DNA of 64,000 nt from Ephydatia muelleri (taxonomy: Eukaryota; Porifera; Demospongiae; Spongillida; Spongillidae), in NCBI GenBank assembly GCA_013339895.1, contig JABACO010000001.1:20123171-20187170 (forward strand), read 5' to 3'. A program made the position numbers and the translations under genes. This document shows positions 59,001 through 64,000 of the stretch, piece by piece. Position 1 is the first letter of the stretch. The number at the start of each line of letters is the position of its first letter. A model generated the notes under the pieces. It made no database searches. It worked only from the letters and a program-made list of their open reading frames with translations, and was not told the DNA's origin.

Positions 59001-60470
59001 GGTGGAGGGTAGTGAATCAGGTGAGGGGGTGGAGGTAGTGATCAGGTGAGGGTGGAGGTAGTGATCAGGTGAGGTGGAGGTAGTGATCAGGTGAGGGTGG
59101 AGGTAGTGGTTAGGTGAGGGTGGAGTAGTGATCAGGTGAGGGTGGAGGGTAGTGATCAGGTGAGGGTGGAGGGTAGTGATCAGGTGAGGGTGGAGGGTAG
59201 TGATCAGGTGAGGGTGGAGGTAGTGATCAGGTGAGGGTGGAGGGTAGTGATCAGGTGAGGGTGGAGGTAGTGATCAGGTGAGGGTGGAGGTAGTGATCAG
59301 GTGAGGGTGGAGGTAGTGATCAGGTGAGGGTGGAGGTAGTGGTTAGGTGAGGGTGGAGGTAGTGATCAGGTGAGGGTGGAGGTAGTGATCAGGTGAGGGT
59401 GGAGGGTAGTGATCAGGTGAGGGTGGAGGGTAGTGATCAGGTGAGGGTGGAGGTAGTGATCAGGTGAGGGTGGAGGGTAGTGATCAGGTGAGGGTGGAGG
59501 TAGTGATCAGGTGAGGTGAGGTGGAGGTAGTGATCAGGTGAGGGTGGAGGTAGTGGTTAGGTGAGGGTGGAGGTAGTGATCAGGTGAGGGTGGAGGGTAG
59601 TGATCAGGTGAGGGTGGGGGTAGTGATCAGGTGAGGGTGGAGGTAGTGATCAGGTGAGGGTGGAGGGTAGTGATCAGGTGAGGGTGGAGGTAGTGATCAG
59701 GTGAGGGTGGAGGTAGTGATCAGGTGAGGGTGGGTGGAGGTAGTGGTTAGGTGAGGGTGGAGGTAGTGATCAGGTGAGGGTGGAGGGTAGTGATCAGGTG
59801 AGGGTGGAGGGTAGTGATCAGGTGAGGGTGGTGGAGGGTAGTGATCAGGTGAGGGTGGAGGTAGTGATCAGGTGAGGGTGGAGGTAGTGATCAGGTGAGG
59901 GTGGAGGTAGTGGTTAGGTGAGGGTGGAGGTAGTGATCAGGTGAGGGTGGAGGGTAGTGATCAGGTGAGGGTGGAGGGTAGTGATCAGGTGAGGGTGGAG
60001 GTAGTGATCAGGTGAGGGTGGAGGGTAGTGATCAGGTGAGGGTGGAGGTAGTGATCAGGTGAGGGTGGAGGGTAGTGATCAGGTGAGGGTGGAGGGTAGT
60101 GGTTAGGTGAGGGTGGAGGGTAGTGATCAGGTGAGGGTGGAGGGTAGTGATCAGGTGAGGGTGGAGGGTAGTGATCAGGTGAGGGTGGAGGGTAGTGATC
60201 AGGTGAGGGTGGAGGTAGTGATCAGGTGAGGGTGGAGGGTAGTGATCAGGTGAGGGTGGAGGGTAGTGATCAGGTGAGGGTGGAGGGTAGTGATCAGGTG
60301 AGGGGGGAGGGTAGTGAGTGATCAGGTGAGGGCAGTAACCAGGTGGTGAGGGTGGAGGGTAGTGATTAGGTGAGAGTAGGGCGGTAATCAGGTGAGAGTT
60401 GCAGGGAATTATCAGGTGAGGGTAGTGACCAGGTGACACATGAGGGTAGTGATTAGGTGAGGGTTTAGGG
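59001..60470. repeat. Long minisatellite, 23-24-bp unit
   Basis: More than 55 tandem units of GTGATCAGGTGAGGGTGGAG plus GTA or GGTA. Occasional variants have GTGGTTAGGTG; the units decay beyond 60310. The array is cut by the gap at its left end and so is longer than shown. Each unit contains AGGTGAGG, a perfect splice-donor look-alike on the plus strand. Confidence 0.97.
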
Positions 60471-61200
60471 TTTGTCCATATTGGATGTACATGCACATAG
60501 TTGGTAGATCTCTGCCAAATGCTTCTCTGGTTAGTCAAGATATCCTCAGGTATGCCAGTATTTGAAAACACCGTCACCAGTTCCTCTGCAATTGATGCTC
60601 CACATCAATTGCCTTTACTGTAACTGCTTCGGGATAGCAGGGGGCATAATTGCATATGGCTAAAATGTAGCGATTCCCTAACCAATGGTGCAAGGCAGTT
60701 GAGCAGCTGCTCCAAGACTATGGCTTCCTTAACTTCTTCCAGTGTGTGAAGACCCTTCAACCGCTGCCATCAGCCGTTCAAACGTCATCCAACATACCTC
60801 GATGTCGTCCTTGTCCGTGAGCTTCATCATGTCATCATCTGAATCTGGCTCCGCCTCCTTCACTGCCATTAACTTATTCAACAGTTTCATTTGGGCCTGC
60901 AGCTCTATTTCACGCTGCTTCCATTCCTGATCCCGCTGTCGACATTCATTCTTATCTCGTCTAATTTCTTCTTCTCTCTCCTGTCTCTCTAGCTTCCGCT
61001 TTCTCCTTCCTCCTCGCGCTCCTGTTGCTCTTGCCTTTCCTCCTCTTGATCACGTCGCTTCTGTTCTCGCCTCCTTGCTTACCTCCTTGCTTGCCTCCTT
61101 GCTTACCTCCTTGCTTCTTCTTTGTCTCTTTACTTTATTTCCTCTAGCATCGTCTTGAGGAGTTTCCAAAACACTCTCCATCGATCCTTCGTTTTCGGCT
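60471..61200 (-). pseudogene. Gypsy-type retroelement relic
   Basis: The minus strand carries integrase-like pieces near 60500-60680 (RYILAICNYAPCYPEAV, VFSNTGIPEDILTNQ) and, upstream at 60740-61130, a gag-like coiled segment (RDQEWKQREIELQAQMKLL, KLTDKDDIE, TFERLMAA) preceded by Lys/Glu/Arg-rich repeats. Most of the element between these pieces is missing. Not functional. Confidence 0.55.
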
Positions 61201-61659
61201 GTATCCGTACAGATGCGTGGGTGTAAGTCCTCCAGAAAACCATGTAGTCATCCAATCAAAATTTCTGGTCAGAATGTCACTGACGACACTCCCATTGAGC
61301 TGCCATCACTTGTGAAGGATTGACTGCAATGCCACACACCCCGATCACTGACGCACAACAATTGACATACTAACTAAAGATACTGCATTCACAGAGTTAC
61401 AAAAATTGATGTCACTCGTAGTCCACCACAGCAAGTGCTGCTCTTCCTTTGTAACTTGTCCTGTAGAATTTGACAAAGCACCACGTGGGTGATCATGCAT
61501 GCTGGACACGGTCCCATGTACATAAAGTGTTAGGTTATAAAAGTAAAGGGATGTGGTGATTTGATGAGGATCAGGGGAGGGTCTGTATGACGTATTAGGG
61601 GAATATGCGGGTACCAGATGAATATAATTAAGTGGTTGACGTTACCTACTTCTGCACAG
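61201..61659. other. Intergenic, nothing recognised
   Basis: Unique sequence between the retroelement relic and the next gene. No feature supported. Confidence 0.4.
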
Positions 61660-62663
61660 GTGGTGGACGATGGAGGTGTGGATCACCTGACACACCTTCA
61701 GACCCTGACGAGGGAACTCCTTGGTTCCTACTCCAAGTGAGCACCATCAAGCTCTTACTACTGTATCTGTTTTTAGAAGACTCATCTCCATGTTCCGTTC
61801 GTTTTTCTTTCTTGTCTCACCCCTGGTGTTGCCATTAGCAACAAAGGAGCAGTGGAGGGGTGTGTCCGTGTGCTGATGAAGCTCAACCACAAAGGAGTGG
61901 AGCCAGCCTTACCCGCCATCTGGGGAGTGTTCTTCTGCCAGCGTCGGGACAGCTCTCAGGAGGCAAGCCATGCTGTAGGCCTTATGGAATGAATTGCATC
62001 TATAAGTCTTGAATTGGAGTAATGGTGTGTCCGCTCCTCCCTGTACTTGTGTATTGAAGGCATGGGTGGATTTTATATGGGAGGAATACCTGTAATCCAA
62101 TTCAAGGCCAGTATTACGTTTTTGTGCATTAGTTCAGTATAAACCCCTTTAATGTGTTACATGTAGTTGCGTACTTGCGTGTGCATGTTGATGTGTTGAA
62201 CGTCATTCAAATCCATGATTTGGCAACTGCCTTTTATCACGATGTCTTCCTTCCTCCTCCTCCCCATGCCTCCCTCCCCATGCCTCCCTCCCCCTCCCCA
62301 TGCCTCCCTCCCCCTCCCCATGCCTCCCTCCCTCTCCCCGTGCCTCCCCCTCCCCATACCTCCCTCCCCCCTCCCCATGCCTCCCTCCCACACCCCCATG
62401 TCTCAAGGGTGACCTCTGTGGCCTCGTTGAAGACTGCATTCACACTTACACCAAGTTGAAGCAGGTTGGTTGGGTTACTGTGGGTTTGTGCGTTCACACA
62501 CATGAGGAGGAGATACACCACGGGCTGACAATGCTTTTATTAGAGGGACTTTTGTTTTGCTTGATGGGACTACTACGCTTGCACATTGTATGCATTTGGG
62601 TTATTGTCAGTGTAAAATGTGGTCTACCCACACACACATCACATGCTGCACACACATCATATG

Positions 62664-62699
<36 letters not shown>

Positions 62700-62843
62700 C
62701 CTATATCCACTCTCTCCCCCACCACCTGGTTGGGACTAGCTAAGGGTCCTGGAGGAGACACAGGTGGAGGCTCTGAGAGTGCTGATGGAGCTAGGGATGA
62801 CCCCACCCACCTCACCTGCCTTGCCCAGACGAGCAGAGGATAT
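61660..62843 (+). CDS. Four exons of an unrecognised helical protein
   Basis: Exon-like blocks with matching phases: 61660-61736 (VVDDGGVDHLTHLQTLTREL), 61839-61962 (NKGAVEGCVRVLMKLNHKG, IWGVFFCQRRDSSQE; GC donor GCAAGC), 62408-62464 (GDLCGLVEDCIHTYTKLKQ) and 62740-62843 (LRVLEETQVEALRVLMELG, TPPTSPALPRRAEDM). Phases are 0/2, 2/0, 0/0 and 0/2. The Leu spacing suggests alpha-helical repeats. I do not recognise the protein. The gene continues beyond both ends of these blocks, but the next exons could not be fixed. Intron 3 is partly a C-rich minisatellite. It could be an ordinary cellular gene outside the NADAR/PARP cluster. Confidence 0.6.
62240..62400. repeat. CCTCCCTCCCCATG minisatellite
   Basis: About ten imperfect units of 14-20 bp built on CCTCCCTCCCCATG within an intron of the 61660-62843 gene. 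Confidence 0.9.
62628..62698. repeat. (CA)n microsatellite
   Basis: CA-rich run with interspersed TCACATGCTG; a second CA-rich zone lies at 62860-62942. Confidence 0.85.
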
Positions 62844-63434
62844 GTGAGTGCAATACACCTGCACACACTACACACATGCACACACTACACACACCACACA
62901 TGCTCACACTACACACATGCACACACTACACACATTCACACGCAGAGGCAAATAGCGCTTGCCCCTGTGGTTCTGGGGAATCGATGCTTCATCTGGTTTA
63001 TTCCAAAGGAACTGCCACCACTTTTGACCACACGCTTTAGGTCTCTTAGGGAAACCCCCAAAGGAAATTCCTTGCCTTTGCATGCAGCAAAGGATTGCTG
63101 GGTGGCCATTCACTTTGGAATAATGCCAGAAGGTTGGTTGCCTAAACAATTAATTTACATTATAAAAAATAACAGAGAATAAAATCCCCAGCATAGGGCA
63201 ATAATCCTTCCATGCCTTACCTGTTGCAACAGGTGGTTTAAAAATAGTCCTTGATGGCCGGACGGACTGTAAAAAAGATGAAATTAATTTTCATACCAAA
63301 AAAGTATTACCTCAAGCTGAAGGGACTCTGTGTGCTCATCTCTGATGTTGGTGCCCTTACGTTTTCTGCATTGAAGAAGGGGGATCAATTTGAAGTTGGA
63401 GAATTTATCACAGAGACCTACATGTATACTGGTT
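62844..63434. other. Unassigned
   Basis: Plus-strand frame about 62940-63180 (VVLGNRCFIWFIPKELPP, FGIMPEGWLPKQLIYI) looks protein-like but cannot be joined in phase to the preceding exons. No family recognised. Confidence 0.3.
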
Positions 63435-63600
63435 TTGAAGGAAGCACTACCTGTGTGGGTTTTGAGGGGGGGCACTACCTGTGTGGGTTTTGAGGGGGGC
63501 ACTACCTGTGTGGGTTTTGAGGGGGGCACTACCTGTGTGGGTTTTGAGGGGGGGCACTACCTGTGTGGGTTTTGAAGGAAGCACTACCTGTGTGGGTTTT
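63435..63600. repeat. 28-bp minisatellite with splice-donor units
   Basis: About six units of GTGTGGGTTTTGAGGGGG plus CACTACCT. On the minus strand each unit reads CACACAGGTAGTGC, that is, a CAG/GTAGTG donor. Confidence 0.95.
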
Positions 63601-63776
63601 TTCTCTTTCTGCTTTACTGCTTGTTCCAGTACCTCAATGAGATCCTCTGAAGTAGAGATATCAGTCATCTTTCTCCCTTGGAAAGACAGGTGGAGATAGA
63701 TCATGATAGCCTCATTTGAACTCTTGATCTGAGATACACCAAAATGTTCCTTACAAGCATCTATAACTTGTGGGAA
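63588..63776 (-). CDS. Single exon of an unrecognised gene
   Basis: A 189-bp open block (phase 0 to 0) between a GGTACAG acceptor and a CAG/GTAGTG donor encodes FPQVIDACKEHFGVSQIKSS, then NEAIMIYLHLSFQGRKMTDI and STSEDLIEVLEQAVKQKEK. Composition and helix-like spacing look real. No family recognised. The downstream edge passes into the 28-bp minisatellite, each unit of which repeats the donor. Confidence 0.5.
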
Positions 63777-64000
63777 CTGTACCAGATGAAAATATAAACA
63801 AAAAGGGACCATTGTTTGCAAGAGCTACATGTACCACAGCACAGTAGACTAGAGTATAGCTCCCTAAAATGCCAAAATGTTTTGAGTTGGAGAACAATTT
63901 GAATACACTTTGAACGCCAAGTGCGTATATGCATGCATGCCATGTGTGGCTAAAGATCCCCATTATTCAGATGACCTCACTTGACTTCACTAATGCATCA
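63777..64000. other. Window end, nothing recognised
   Basis: AT-rich sequence, presumably the intron preceding the exon 63776-63588. Confidence 0.4.

Noticed and set aside
57985-59049. Long frame through the N run
   Set aside because: It is mostly unknown bases; nothing can be inferred.
59001-60470. CRISPR array
   Set aside because: Units are head-to-tail with no unique spacers, and the genome is eukaryotic.

Overview
Organism. The window is animal-type nuclear DNA. Genes are split by many short GT-AG introns (50-64 bp is common), intergenic DNA is full of minisatellites, small inverted-repeat elements and decayed DNA transposons, and no operons are visible. The short introns, the mobile-element types and the expanded NADAR family point to an early-branching animal, most likely a demosponge of the Amphimedon kind. 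That assignment is inference; I could not run a search. Coordinates 58001-59000 are an assembly gap. CENTRAL THEME. The window is a cluster of NAD/ADP-ribose genes. It has six NADAR (YbiA/DUF1768-like) genes, at 863-1994 (-), 10287-12223 (+), 12884-13858 (-), 21138-28193 (+), 39052-39734 (-) and 40164-42427 (+), plus one NADAR pseudogene at 17137-18163 (+). It also has two PARP-type ADP-ribosyltransferase genes, at 4725-8095 (-) and 55474-57718 (+), both with an intact H-Y-E triad. Bacterial NADAR proteins are known to remove ADP-ribose from guanine, and PARPs attach ADP-ribose. A short Cys/His exon module (C-x3/4-C ... [FY]-C-G-x-x-H-A) occurs in one PARP gene and in at least two of the NADAR genes, so the cluster looks like a writer/eraser set. 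LAYOUT. 1-4.0 kb: zinc-module NADAR gene in arm A of a large inverted duplication. 4.7-8.1 kb: zinc-module PARP. 10.3-13.9 kb: two convergent NADAR genes. 16.0-18.8 kb: arm B of the inverted duplication with a dead NADAR copy. 21.1-28.2 kb: four-exon NADAR gene with three Cys-rich modules, its long introns loaded with MITEs and transposase relics. 28.2-38.9 kb: repeats and decayed transposon genes. 39.0-42.4 kb: head-to-head pair, a tail-anchored NADAR and a NADAR with an internal duplication and a Ser-rich tail. 43.3-49.7 kb: two nested copies of a DNA transposon family encoding a RecQ-like helicase plus a GDQLT-motif protein, with long TIRs and 9-bp target duplications. 50.7-55 kb: reverse transcriptase, Ginger-like integrase and Ulp1 protease relics. 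55.5-57.7 kb: second PARP with a large N-terminal region I do not recognise. 59-60.4 kb: long minisatellite. 60.4-61.2 kb: gypsy relic. 61.7-62.8 kb: four exons of an unrecognised helical-protein gene. 63.6-63.8 kb: one exon of another gene. HOW THE PARTS MAY WORK TOGETHER. NADAR and PARP exons are bounded mainly by phase-1 introns, so modules can be exchanged without breaking frame. Local inverted and tandem duplication has multiplied them, and varied C-terminal tails (membrane anchor, Ser-rich, Asn/Ser/Thr-rich, acidic) suggest different locations or regulation for each copy.
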